From contig OY757010.1 of assembly GCA_963580285.1 (NCBI GenBank), forward strand, positions 74,504,858 through 74,568,857: a stretch of DNA of 64,000 bases. Reading direction: 5' to 3'. This DNA is from Lucinisca nassula. Lineage: Eukaryota > Mollusca > Bivalvia > Lucinida > Lucinidae. The notes beneath the pieces are model-generated. The model had not been told where the DNA came from, made no database searches, and worked only from the letters and a program-made list of their open reading frames with translations. This document shows, in pieces, positions 44,601 through 48,408 of this stretch (position 1 is the first letter of the stretch; each line of letters opens with the position of its first letter). A program made the position numbers and the translations under genes.

Positions 44601-46160
44601 TGACCTTTGAGGTACGGCTGTGGGTCTTGCGTGTGACACTTCTTCACATTATGGTTAACATTTCTGCCAAGTAATATTTAAATCCATCCAGGAATAATAA
44701 CAAAGTTATTAATTGGACACAGGAAAGACCCTTTTTTGACCTTTAACCTCTAAGTATGACCTTGACCTTTGAGGTACGGACCTGAGTCTTGCGCGCAACA
44801 CTCCATCACATTATGGTTAACATTTCTGCCAAGTAATATTTAAATCCATCCAGGAATAAGAAAGTTATGGAGGATAAAAAAATTTGTGGACGGACAGACG
44901 GACAGACAGACAGACAGACAGACGGACGGACAGAATGATGCCAAGTAATATTTAAATCCATCCAGGAATAATAAAAAGTTATGGAGGATAAAAAAATTTG
45001 TGGACGGACAGACGGACGGACAGACGGACGGACAGACAGACGGATGGACAGAGTGATTACTATAGGGCACCCACACTTTCAGTGCGGGGCCCGAGGTACG
45101 GACCTGGGTCTTGCGCGTGACACACTGTCACATTATGGTTAATATTTCTGCTAAGTAATATTTAAATCCATCCAGGTATAAGAAAGTTATAGATTGGACA
45201 CAATGAAAAAGACGCTTTTTTGACCTTTTATCTCTAAGTATGACCTTGACCTTTGAGGTACGGCTGTGGGTCTTGCGTGTGACACTTCTTCACATTATGG
45301 TTAACATTTCTGCCAAGTAATATTTAAATCCATCCAGGAATAAGAAAGTTATGGAGGATAAAAAAATTTGTGGACGGACAGACGGACAGTGGGACAGACA
45401 GACAGACAGACAGACGGACGGACAGAATGATGCCAAGTAATATTTAAATCCATCCAGGAATATTAAAAAGTTATGGAGGATAAAAAAATTTGTGGACGGA
45501 CAGACGGACAGACGGACGGACAGACAGACAGACAGACAGACGGACGGACAGAGTGATTACTATAGGGCACCCACACTTTCAGTGCGGGGCCCTAATAAGG
45601 CTAAGCTAATGATATGAAAACTTATTATCTGGCTGTCTATGTGCATTAAGTGTGAATTGGAAAATGCTAAAGCCCTATGCTCGTGGCCATGCCTGTCTGA
45701 ACTTGACCTATTTTGTTTCAACTTCATTTTTTTCCCATTTCTTGCTGCTGTACACTCAAAAGCACCTTTTTCCATTACATGCTGCTGTACACTCAAAAGC
45801 TCATTTTTACATTTCATGTTCCTGTACACTGAAAAGCGCTTGTTTCCATTTCATGCTGTACACTCAAAAACACTAAACATATAGTGATGGTGGAATATTT
45901 ACTTTAAAAACTTGGAAAGCCTTCAAGTCCCTTTTAAAAGGAAAGTTTTATTATTTTTGTATTTTTTGTTTCTTTGTTTGTTTGTTGTTTTTTTTTCGCA
46001 CATGATGGTGTATGAATACTAAAACTTTTCACTTACCTCAACCCCAGAATAATCTGAGAAGAGGGAGAGATAATCCAACATCCCCAGCGCCTCTAGCCAA
46101 GTATCTATGGCGATGTGTTTGGCTGCCATGCTCTGCTGGTGGTGTTTCTCCAAGACCAGC
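23162..46160 (-). CDS. BCAR3: BCAR3/SH2D3 (NSP) family adaptor gene, six exons visible
   Basis: Joining exons A-F (46160-46037, 41623-41500, 37246-37198, 34809-33103, 26595-26427, 23662-23162) gives an open frame of 890 residues plus stop. All five introns start GT and end AG and all phases agree. Domains: SAM about 18-78, SH2 about 145-243 with the FLVRD arginine at 168, a disordered Ser/Pro linker 244-583 with several Tyr motifs, and a CDC25-homology domain 584-885. In vertebrate NSP proteins this last domain is an inactive, closed GEF fold that binds the FAT domain of Cas scaffolds, linking receptor or adhesion signalling to Rap/Rac and migration. By homology this protein should act at the membrane or focal adhesions; that is inference. 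Exon A begins at an acceptor, so 5' exons probably lie further right, perhaps outside the window. The first Met (46129-46127) has a strong context (A at -3, G at +4) and may be the start, giving 880 residues. Confidence 0.9.
23674..24066. mobile_element. TA-type MITE abutting exon F, with family I hairpin
   Basis: Left end TACAGTCAACCCTCTTTATA, right end CGTTGTAACGCG then TTTTTCTGTA, in rough inverted orientation. A strong hairpin at 23855-23945 has GAATCGCCTCACTGAGGCGA and arms reading ACAAATGTTATAGA. Its left end is only 10 bp from the exon F splice acceptor. Confidence 0.7.
24117..24189. repeat. Shared-module hairpin
   Basis: GAAAACAGTATAGATACTGA left, TCAGGATCTGTACTGTTTTC right; inner stem CAGCTGGCTTC/GAAGTCAGCTG. 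A diverged member of the MITE-1 hairpin module. Element ends are not clear. Confidence 0.75.
24357..24662 (+). mobile_element. SINE D copy
   Basis: Full-length: starts at CGCCCCCGCCCATTGGGGC and ends ACGTTAAACATCAAATCAAAC plus CAAA repeats. Confidence 0.85.
24663..25080. other. Intron sequence, unclassified
   Basis: No repeat family or exon-like sequence recognised in the intron between exons E and F. Confidence 0.3.
25085..25190. repeat. Family I hairpin, divergent
   Basis: GTGGGTGCCTGTCAGTGATT, a short loop, then GGCATTTCTTACAAGTACAC. The flank ACTCCAAACAT-type arm is partly kept. Confidence 0.6.
25218..25514 (-). mobile_element. SINE D copy, minus orientation
   Basis: Begins GTTTGATTTGAGGTTTAAC (reverse complement of the tail) and ends with CTGATGGGCAGGGG at the head. 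It includes the GAGATGAAATGACATCTC palindrome. Confidence 0.85.
25545..25757 (-). mobile_element. MITE-5, intact copy
   Basis: 213 bp from ACTGTAATGATCC to GGATTTTTACGGTA. The central hairpin at 25590-25650 has CAGACCCAGATCAGACTCC and GTCTGATCCGGGTCTAC arms. It serves as the uninterrupted reference for the nested copy at 9803-10273. Confidence 0.8.
25915..26165 (-). mobile_element. SINE C copy, diverged
   Basis: CTGACAACTGCCCTTCTTG, CCAGTACAGTGCACATTC and a degraded head with CCTGATCACCAG match SINE C at 8818-9097. Confidence 0.75.
26218..26410 (+). mobile_element. MITE-1 copy next to exon E donor
   Basis: Left end is mutated (TTTCCCGCTGCATAAATCAA), right end GGACAAGGGTTAA. The hairpin at 26321-26372 has lost part of its left arm. 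The right end is 16 bp from the exon E border. Confidence 0.75.
26427..26595 (-). CDS. BCAR3: Exon E: N-terminal half of CDC25-homology domain core
   Basis: Acceptor TTTCAG at 26601-26596, donor GTAAGA at 26426-26421, 169 bp. It completes the split Arg codon from exon D and then reads 56 codons, ending in phase 0. AKVVERAHMLSQWIQIAME and GNLFAFDNIMAGLMSDQ match the family's EDRAATLSRIIQVAVELKDS / GDLYSFSALMKALEMPQ region. Length agrees with the vertebrate alignment to within one residue. Confidence 0.92.
26693..26985 (+). mobile_element. SINE D copy
   Basis: GCCCCGCCCATCGGGGCTTG at the head, GGGATGTTAAACCTCAATTC at the tail. Confidence 0.85.
27062..27235 (+). mobile_element. SINE B copy
   Basis: tRNA-like head with TTGGTGTAGTGGTTACATTC and GGATCGATCCCGGGC; body GATGAGTCTTTAAACCCAGG; tail TTGGTGGGACGTGAAACTC. 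Matches the copies at 47504-47667 and 49612-49750. Confidence 0.85.
27455..27522. repeat. Family I hairpin
   Basis: TTGTTAGAATCGCCTCAATG mirrored by GAGGCAATTCTAACAAG. The right outer arm is cut by a SINE D insertion. Confidence 0.75.
27522..27797 (-). mobile_element. SINE D copy, minus orientation
   Basis: GTTTGATTTGAGGTTTAACA at the left; CAAGCCCAGATGGGCGG at the right. Inserted into the end of a family I hairpin. Confidence 0.85.
27858..27938. repeat. Shared-module hairpin, MITE-4-like
   Basis: GGCAAACAGTGTAGACTC left, GGGTCTACAATGTTTGCTC right; inner stem GAGATGCCGCGTTATGCGGC. Confidence 0.8.
27939..28968. other. Intron stretch with few repeats
   Basis: Contains a GAATACATAT triplication at 27963-28005 and an imperfect inverted repeat at 28256-28312 (AACATTGGGTCATGAGC / GTAACCCAATGCTGTT). 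No exon-like sequence seen. Confidence 0.35.
28969..31143 (+). mobile_element. W: tandem-core Helentron-like element rich in AGGTCA
   Basis: Head ACAAGACCTGTCGCCGGACA (hairpin) then GGATAGCTCACC. About 11 units of 120-150 bp follow, each with GGCAATGTCACAAGGAACC, CATGCCAAATATGAAGGC, TCTATCTCAAATGG and GGTCAAAGGTCAAGGTCACA. A (GACGCC)n run at 31038-31096 is followed by a terminal hairpin AGCTTACCTGACC...GGTCCGGTGAGCT and AAAAA. No ORF of its own. Confidence 0.8.
31038..31096. repeat. (GACGCC)n simple repeat
   Basis: About nine hexamers with one GACACC variant, at the position taken by GGAC runs in related elements. Confidence 0.9.
31144..31864. other. CpG-dense intronic stretch, no gene assigned
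   Basis: Between about 31187 and 31562 I count roughly 30 CpG by eye, far above the surrounding sequence. Two CACGTG E-boxes sit in an inverted repeat (CACGTGCCGCAAA near 31434, TTTGTGGCACGTG near 31522). An open frame at 31573-32031 runs on into SINE sequence and has no recognisable domain. Confidence 0.5.
31865..31985 (-). mobile_element. tRNA-headed SINE fragment, minus orientation
   Basis: GTGTCTTACCCAAGGACACA and GGCCGGATTCGAACCCACAA are the reverse complement of a common animal SINE body and B box. Confidence 0.65.
31990..32210 (+). mobile_element. SINE P copy
   Basis: tRNA-like head with CTGCAGTGGTAACACATTGG and GGTTTGATCCCC, body TTGAGCAAGAAACTTTATCC and a TTATTATTATT tail. A second copy is at 62085-62275. 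Confidence 0.75.
32211..32404. other. Intron stretch
   Basis: No repeat or exon recognised. Confidence 0.25.
32455..32667 (+). mobile_element. MITE-1 copy, 213 bp
   Basis: TTAACCCTTGTCCTGCTG to CAGCAGGACAAGGGTTAA, with hairpin at 32563-32627. Same length and nearly the same sequence as 37907-38119. Confidence 0.9.
32664..32891 (+). mobile_element. MITE-2 copy sharing a TTAA with MITE-1
   Basis: TTAACCCATTTTGTTCC at the left, TTTGGTACAAAAAGGGTCAA at the right. The hairpin at 32703-32770 has inner stem GCAGAATGC. The first TTAA (32664-32667) is also the last TTAA of MITE-1. Confidence 0.85.
33103..34809 (-). CDS. BCAR3: Exon D: SH2 domain, linker and start of CDC25-homology domain
   Basis: 1707 bp; acceptor ACATTTCAG ends at 34810, donor GTGGGT at 33102-33097. 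Starts by completing a Gln codon and ends two bases into an Arg codon. Residues 145-243 are an SH2 domain (WYHGSISRQHADKI, NGDFLVRD, FVLTCCWRSVPLHFVI, VTTPIARRMPLSYYD-like end). The linker is rich in SP, GSP and PHGTP motifs, has TPPPKPSRIP (possible SH3 ligand) and Tyr motifs such as YEDD, YSDY and YDNS. The end (SYQSVLLPDENKLLE, SGLELITLPQGKQMRLDVLE) is the conserved opening of the NSP CDC25-like domain. The open frame continues about 90 bp upstream of the acceptor and 43 bp past the donor but is intron there. Confidence 0.95.
34855..35034 (-). mobile_element. MITE-1 copy, decayed, 44 bp from exon D
   Basis: TTAACCAAAATCCTGCTG to CAGCAGGACAAGAGTTAA; the hairpin stem has collapsed to GCAAACTGTAGATACAGATC. 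Confidence 0.75.
35035..35212. other. Intron stretch
   Basis: Nothing recognised. Confidence 0.25.
35213..35375 (+). mobile_element. SINE C 3' part
   Basis: GCTGATTCAAGAAGGGCAG through CAAAAATGACCTAAATAGTG and GGGCCACTTAACAACAAAAC; the tRNA head is missing. Confidence 0.75.
35481..35808. mobile_element. MITE-Y with ~21-bp terminal inverted repeats
   Basis: TACCGTATTCGCCCTAGTTA at the left is mirrored by TAATTAGGGCGAATACGGTA at the right. Internal GCGCACACTTG and GTGTGCGCTTA motifs are also inverted. TA borders suggest a Tc1/mariner-type mover. Confidence 0.85.
35809..36002 (+). mobile_element. 3' end of another tandem-core element
   Basis: A GATGGATGGATGACAGACAC run, then ATAGTGATCACAATAGCTCA and a terminal hairpin AGCTCACCTTCAGCAC/GTGCTCAGG. 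Only this end is present. Confidence 0.6.
36003..36093. mobile_element. MITE-R right-end fragment
   Basis: CATTTGCCATATCAAATGAT and TTAGTTCTGAACAGTTGGA match the right end of MITE-R. Confidence 0.7.
36107..36402 (-). mobile_element. SINE D copy, minus orientation
   Basis: GTTTGATTTGAGGTTTAACG to GAGCCCTGATGGCTGGGGGG. Confidence 0.85.
36583..36715 (-). mobile_element. SINE A 3' part, minus orientation
   Basis: GTTTAGGTTTTACAGCCTG, ATGAAGCCGATCG and GAGAAACCACCTGACCTTC; the head is missing. An A-rich run follows at 36731-36756. Confidence 0.75.
36945..37145. repeat. Palindromic element with GAGCATG ends
   Basis: ATGCTCAACTCACCTGAGCA is echoed by ATGCTCAACTGAACTGAGCA. A perfect 17-bp stem ATTTGAAAATGCCAACA/TGTTGGCATTTTCAAAT lies at 36994-37029. 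Confidence 0.75.
37198..37246 (-). CDS. BCAR3: Exon C: 49-bp short exon between SAM and SH2
   Basis: Acceptor TTTTCAG ends at 37247, donor GTAAGT at 37197-37192. It adds two bases to the Gly codon from exon B, then 15 codons (RKGVAQPHRIYSATA) and two bases of a Gln codon finished by exon D. The phase match on both sides is the main evidence, since the sequence is a linker without a domain. Skipping it would shift the frame. Confidence 0.85.
37292..37753 (+). mobile_element. MITE-1 interrupted by a SINE D
   Basis: TTAACCGTTATCCTGCTG to GGATAAGGGTTAG (last TTAA mutated), hairpin at 37670-37732. SINE D sits at 37354-37614, after CCACCAATT and before CCAATCAAATTA. Confidence 0.85.
37354..37614 (-). 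mobile_element. SINE D copy, 5' truncated, inside MITE-1
   Basis: Begins at the tail GTTTTGTTTTGAGTTAAGG and stops at GGAAGCATCGTGCAGC, lacking the head hairpin. Confidence 0.85.
37793..37910 (-). mobile_element. MITE-3 right half
   Basis: GCAGTCTGATCAGGGTCCAC, TTGTATGCAAAAATATTTGC and GGCGCAGCAGATGACATAAT, ending at the TTAA of the next MITE-1. It is the reverse complement of the left half of 38116-38371. Confidence 0.8.
37907..38119 (+). mobile_element. MITE-1 copy, 213 bp, chained
   Basis: TTAA at 37907-37910 and 38116-38119; hairpin at 38013-38078. Confidence 0.9.
38116..38371 (+). mobile_element. MITE-3 complete copy, chained
   Basis: TTAA at 38116-38119 and 38368-38371. GTCGTCTGTTCACGCTGTC near the left is mirrored by CAGACGACAAAGTAGATGAC near the right. 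Central hairpin 38221-38305. Confidence 0.85.
38368..38580 (-). mobile_element. MITE-1 copy, 213 bp, chained, paired stem changes
   Basis: TTAA at 38368-38371 and 38577-38580. The stem reads CAGGTGGCTTC/GAAGCCACCTG where other copies have CAGATGGCTTC/GAAGCCATCTG. Confidence 0.9.
38582..38664. repeat. MITE-4-like hairpin
   Basis: GGCAAGCAGTAAAGAGCC left and GAATCTGCATTATTTGC right; inner stem GAGATGGCTCATTATGTGCC. Confidence 0.7.
38665..39100. other. Intron stretch, unclassified
   Basis: A 119-codon open frame on plus (38714-39073) lacks any recognisable domain and is antisense to the gene. Nothing else seen. Confidence 0.3.
39101..39520. repeat. Short tandem repeat relative with GGTCAAGGTCA
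   Basis: Two diverged units, with CTGTGACCGTGAAAATA / CTGTGACCTTGAAAATAT, TTACATCCATGG / TTACATCCGTGC and CCACCCAGTAGTTCATGAG-type ends. Confidence 0.6.
39551..39754 (+). mobile_element. MITE-Q, uninterrupted reference copy
   Basis: 204 bp with ~30-bp inverted ends (TACAGTGAAATTCCACTATT left; TATAGAAATTTTACTGTA right) and palindrome GGGACTGTTCAAAAGTGGTC. The TTAA at 39596-39599 is the empty equivalent of the site filled at 32455. Confidence 0.85.
39765..39830. mobile_element. MITE-5 right-end fragment
   Basis: CTGCACTGTTTGCTTAGGCC and TGTCCCAATACTTAGGATCA. Confidence 0.7.
39831..40184. other. A-rich intron stretch
   Basis: Oligo-A/CA run at 39860-39905, otherwise nothing recognised. Confidence 0.3.
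40185..40400. mobile_element. MITE-S copy
   Basis: ATTTCAGCAGACGACATTTT left; TCATTGTCTGCTGAATTAG right. The central palindrome CAGAAAACAGGATTTGATAT / AGTCCTGTTTTCTTGG encloses CAAATTGTCTCC...GGAAACAATTTG. Relatives at 46325-46540 and 57532-57620. Confidence 0.75.
40401..41017. other. Intron stretch with a MITE-2-like fragment
   Basis: 40660-40800 has TTTTGCAAACTGTGAAAGCC, a short stem TCATATGATCGGACC and GCACTGTTTACAAG, a decayed shared-module hairpin. The rest shows nothing recognisable. Confidence 0.4.
41018..41215. mobile_element. MITE-R copy, diverged
   Basis: GTATGCCAAATATGCTAATA, TAGCTTTTGCATTTGC/GCAAAAGAGTAGC and CATTTTGAACACTTACCAGC. Confidence 0.7.
41231..41475. mobile_element. 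MITE-R, full copy 24 bp from exon B
   Basis: GGGGCCAGTTGTTCAAAGC and TTTTGAACAACTGGCCCC are near-perfect inverted ends; central palindrome GAAAAAATGTGAGCAGCTTT / AAAGCTGCTCACATTTTTTC. Confidence 0.9.
41500..41623 (-). CDS. BCAR3: Exon B: second half of SAM domain
   Basis: Acceptor TTTTCACAG ends at 41624; donor GTGAGT at 41499-41494. 124 bp: 41 codons in phase 0 plus one base. ELLYLSEADIRDMGLKNAAH and RAKVVSSLRILREKYE fit the second half of a SAM domain (L..L.E.DL..MG....GHR.KI...I), following exon A without a gap. Confidence 0.9.
41624..41875. other. Intron stretch
   Basis: Nothing recognised; a C-rich patch near 41795-41810. Confidence 0.25.
41876..43470 (+). repeat. Family K tandem-core element, plus orientation
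   Basis: Head ACAAGAGGCCCATGGGGCA then ACGCTCACCAGAGG. Three to four units of ~450 bp have CCATATTGGTCATGTGATCC, CATGTAATTTGGTTTCAAT, AATGACCTTGACCTTTGG, GCTACCATGCAATCAGAAAA and CATCATTTGAACAAACTTGG. It is the reverse complement of 3170-5057. No clear terminal hairpin at the right. Confidence 0.75.
43471..43944. other. Intron stretch with G-run
   Basis: A GGGAGGGGGGGGGGGGGG run at 43530-43546. Nothing else recognised. Confidence 0.3.
43945..44110. mobile_element. MITE-R copy, decayed
   Basis: ATATGGCAAAAGCACTAATA, GTGAGTAGCTTTAGC/GCAAAAGGTAGTCAC and GAACAGTTAACAAATTGAGC. Confidence 0.65.
44135..44325 (+). mobile_element. SINE C 3' part
   Basis: CTGCTGATTCAAGAGGGACA to GGCCATTAAACTACAAAGC plus AAAC repeats. 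Confidence 0.8.
44328..45597 (+). mobile_element. O: tandem-core element with recent internal duplication
   Basis: Head AGCTGTCAGTGAAACTGACT (hairpin) then AGGGCCCC. Units have AAGTATGACCTTGACCTTTG, AGGTACGGACCTGGGTCTTG, CACATTATGGTTAA and AATATTTAAATCCATCCAGG. GGAC/AGAC runs follow. The end is ACTATAGGGCACCCACACTT/AGTGCGGGGCCCT. A segment from 44446 recurs almost unchanged from 45092. Confidence 0.8.
45742..45870. repeat. Four-copy minisatellite (~40 bp)
   Basis: TGCTGTACACTCAAAAGC and TTTCCATTTCATG alternate four times with small length changes. Confidence 0.8.
45871..46036. other. Intron end next to exon A donor
   Basis: T-rich stretch; no repeat recognised. Confidence 0.3.
46037..46160 (-). 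CDS. BCAR3: Exon A: first half of SAM domain, possible start Met
   Basis: Acceptor TTTTTTCAG ends at 46161; donor GTAAGT at 46036-46031. 124 bp: one base completing a codon, then 41 codons, ending in phase 0. IAIDTWLEALGMLDYLSLF then SDYSGVE is the opening of a SAM domain (W(L)..LGL..Y...F). An ATG at 46129-46127 (context AGCATGG) could be the initiator; otherwise an upstream exon exists. I could not find one in 46.2-64 kb. Confidence 0.88.
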
Positions 46161-46324
46161 CTGAAAAAATCAGTTAAAATTATAGAGACTCCTGGTTTAC
46201 TTTCGGATAGTTGTCAAAGGGGGACAACTGCTGCAACTGTTTGCTTTCAAGAACACCCAACCAGCCTTCCAAAAAGGGAGTCAATTCTCAATGGAAAGAA
46301 TTTGTTCCTTGGGAGCAGTTTCTT

Positions 46325-46540
46325 TCCTTTAAATGTCTGCATGCTGGGTATTTTTTCAGCAGACGACACTTTGAAATATTTTTCTTGCAGGAATTTTTCC
46401 CAGAAAACAGGATTTGATATTTCATGCATATTGTCTATTTTCTTATTTTTCCCAGAAAACAGTATTTGACATTTCATGCAAACTGTCTCCTTAGACAAAC
46501 CTTCATCAAACATATCAAACATTTCCAAAGATAAAAGACT
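46325..46540. mobile_element. MITE-S relative
   Basis: TGCATGCTGGGTATTTTTTC, AGCAGACGACACTTTG and two copies of TTTTCCCAGAAAACAG followed by a TTTCATGCA stretch. Confidence 0.65.
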
Positions 46541-46796
46541 CTGAAGCAATTTCAAACATTTGATTTTGGACATCATGAATTGCTTATGGACAGAACTTCC
46601 AGAACAATTAACATAAGCTCTGTGAAGCTTTCATTGCGACAGAGTATTGTGCTTTTATTTACATTGCTTGATATTATTAGAAACAATTTATATAAGCTCT
46701 GTAAAACCTCTGGTAATGTGAGGCCAGGAAACAAACCCACAAGTCCTTCCACTCTCTACCGCACTGTGCTATCAGGGACTGTTATGAGTCAGTTAT
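46541..46796. other. Unclassified stretch upstream of exon A
   Basis: Nothing recognised. Confidence 0.25.
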
Positions 46797-47033
46797 AATC
46801 AATAACCCATAATTTGCCATTCACGAAAATTGTTGTCTGGTTTGTCAACTGTCTGTTTCTTTAAAAGTCATTATTGCAAACTGTGGATCCAGATCAGACT
46901 GCTCCTATCTAGGAGCAGTCTGATCTGGGTCCACAATGTTTGCAAACATATTTAAAAAAAAATTTGCAAGAAGATTCAGCAGACACATAAACAGACAACA
47001 TTTTCACATGCAATTTTTTTCAGCATCCATTAA
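46797..47033 (-). mobile_element. MITE-3 copy
   Basis: Hairpin at 46875-46945 with GACTGCTCCTATCTAGGAGC inner stem. Right part TTTGCAAGAAGATTCAGCAG. Ends near AATAACCC and CATTAAA. Confidence 0.75.
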
Positions 47034-47343
47034 AACTAGCCAGACTTCTCAGGCTGAGACCTCCCAAGTCAAATTATACCTGTTTATTGCAGGTCCTTAA
47101 ATTTGTCAGTACTTGTACCTGATCACTGCCCTTCTTTGATCAGCTTAAGCAATTTTCATAATCAATCCCTGCTGGATCTCAAAACATGTAATAGTTAAGT
47201 CCTGCTAAGGATTGTCAGGCAAAATTCTCACCCACATCATATAAACAATCCTCTTAAACCTAAACATTGGATGTAGTATCTATTTTCGAATGTCAGCTAG
47301 ACATGTGTTGTCTCAGCAAATGTAAAATTCAGCATAAAAGAAT
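47034..47343. other. Unclassified stretch
   Basis: A small piece with GTACCTGATCACTGCCCTTC resembles SINE C; otherwise nothing. Confidence 0.3.
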
Positions 47344-47721
47344 TTAACCCTTATCACCCTATCTTTGCAAACAGTGTAGATCCAGATCAGATGGCTTCTG
47401 ATGAAGAAGCCATCTGATCAGGATCTACACTGTTTGACATTCAATTTATGAATTTGTAGGAATAAATTACATCAAGTAATCTGATTGGTTCAAAGTCTGA
47501 AATTAGAAGCCTCCGTGGTGTAGTGGTTACGCTACTCGCCTTGTAAACCAGGGGTCGCAGGATCGATCCCGGGCTTCTCCAGACTTTCGGATGAGTCTTT
47601 AAACCGAGGTCCCGTCTCCGGATGACCTTAGCTGTTGGTGGGACGTAAAACTCAAACACTCACTCACTCAAAGTCTGAAATAGGTGTGGCTAAATTGAAT
47701 ATTCAGCCGGATAAGGGTTAA
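47344..47721 (-). mobile_element. MITE-1 interrupted by SINE B
   Basis: TTAA at 47344-47347 and 47718-47721; hairpin at 47374-47440 with GGCTTCTGATGAAGAAGCC. SINE B at 47504-47667 splits it. Confidence 0.9.
47504..47667 (+). mobile_element. SINE B with 14-bp target-site duplication
   Basis: Flanked by TCAAAGTCTGAAAT at 47490-47503 and 47668-47681. Head CCGTGGTGTAGTGGTTACGC and GGATCGATCCCGGGC; tail GTTGGTGGGACGTAAAACTC then CACT repeats. Confidence 0.92.
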
Positions 47722-48268
47722 ATAGTTCATAACAAAATTCTCGATCTACAAATGATCTGGTGTATACAACAACATGCAGATTGCTTGTGTTGGGATTTAA
47801 CAAACACATCAACCCTTGTGGGTCCCAGAGAAAAGGAGAAAACAGATAGACGAGGAGATGAAAGAGAGGGACATGGGAGGAACACGAAGAAAGACAAAGA
47901 TGAAAGAAAGTGATGAAATAGAAGAATAGCTATTCTAGCATACCAGATCAGGAAATCCGTAGTTTTAGCTTGGGATAGAAATTCTGTTCTAACCCTGGTG
48001 TTCTTACCCTAAATCGAATATTCTTGCGCAAGCCTCGTGATGCCGGACAGTGACCATCGGGATGGATTTTCCACATCCTCCCCTCATACCCATATAAGAT
48101 TCTTATACTCTTACCTGCTGCAAGGACAGCAGTCTAGGCTATGGGTAGCAGTCTGATCTGGGTCTGCACTATTTGTCCCAATACTTATAGTCATTACGGT
48201 TAATGAATATCGTACAATGAACCTTACAGCTCCATAGAAATTTTTATTGCAGACAGCAATTTTATTCT
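47722..48268. other. Unclassified stretch with a MITE-5 fragment
   Basis: 48122-48205 has GCAGTCTGATCTGGGTCTGC and TGTCCCAATACTTATAGTCA (MITE-5 right end). A purine-rich patch (GAGAAAAGGAG type) lies at 47828-47930. Confidence 0.4.
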
Positions 48269-48408
48269 TTAACCCTTCTCTTGCTGAATATTCAGTTTAG
48301 CCACACCAATTTCTGACTTTGAACCAATTGGATTACTTGATGTAATTTATTCCTACAAATTCATTAGATAGAATGTCAAACAGTGTAGATCCTGATCAGA
48401 TCAGGGCA
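48269..48408 (+). mobile_element. MITE-1 left half, joined to the 37-bp satellite
   Basis: TTAACCCTTCTCTTGCTG through AAACAGTGTAGATCCTGATC; it breaks off in the hairpin, where satellite sequence begins. Confidence 0.85.
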
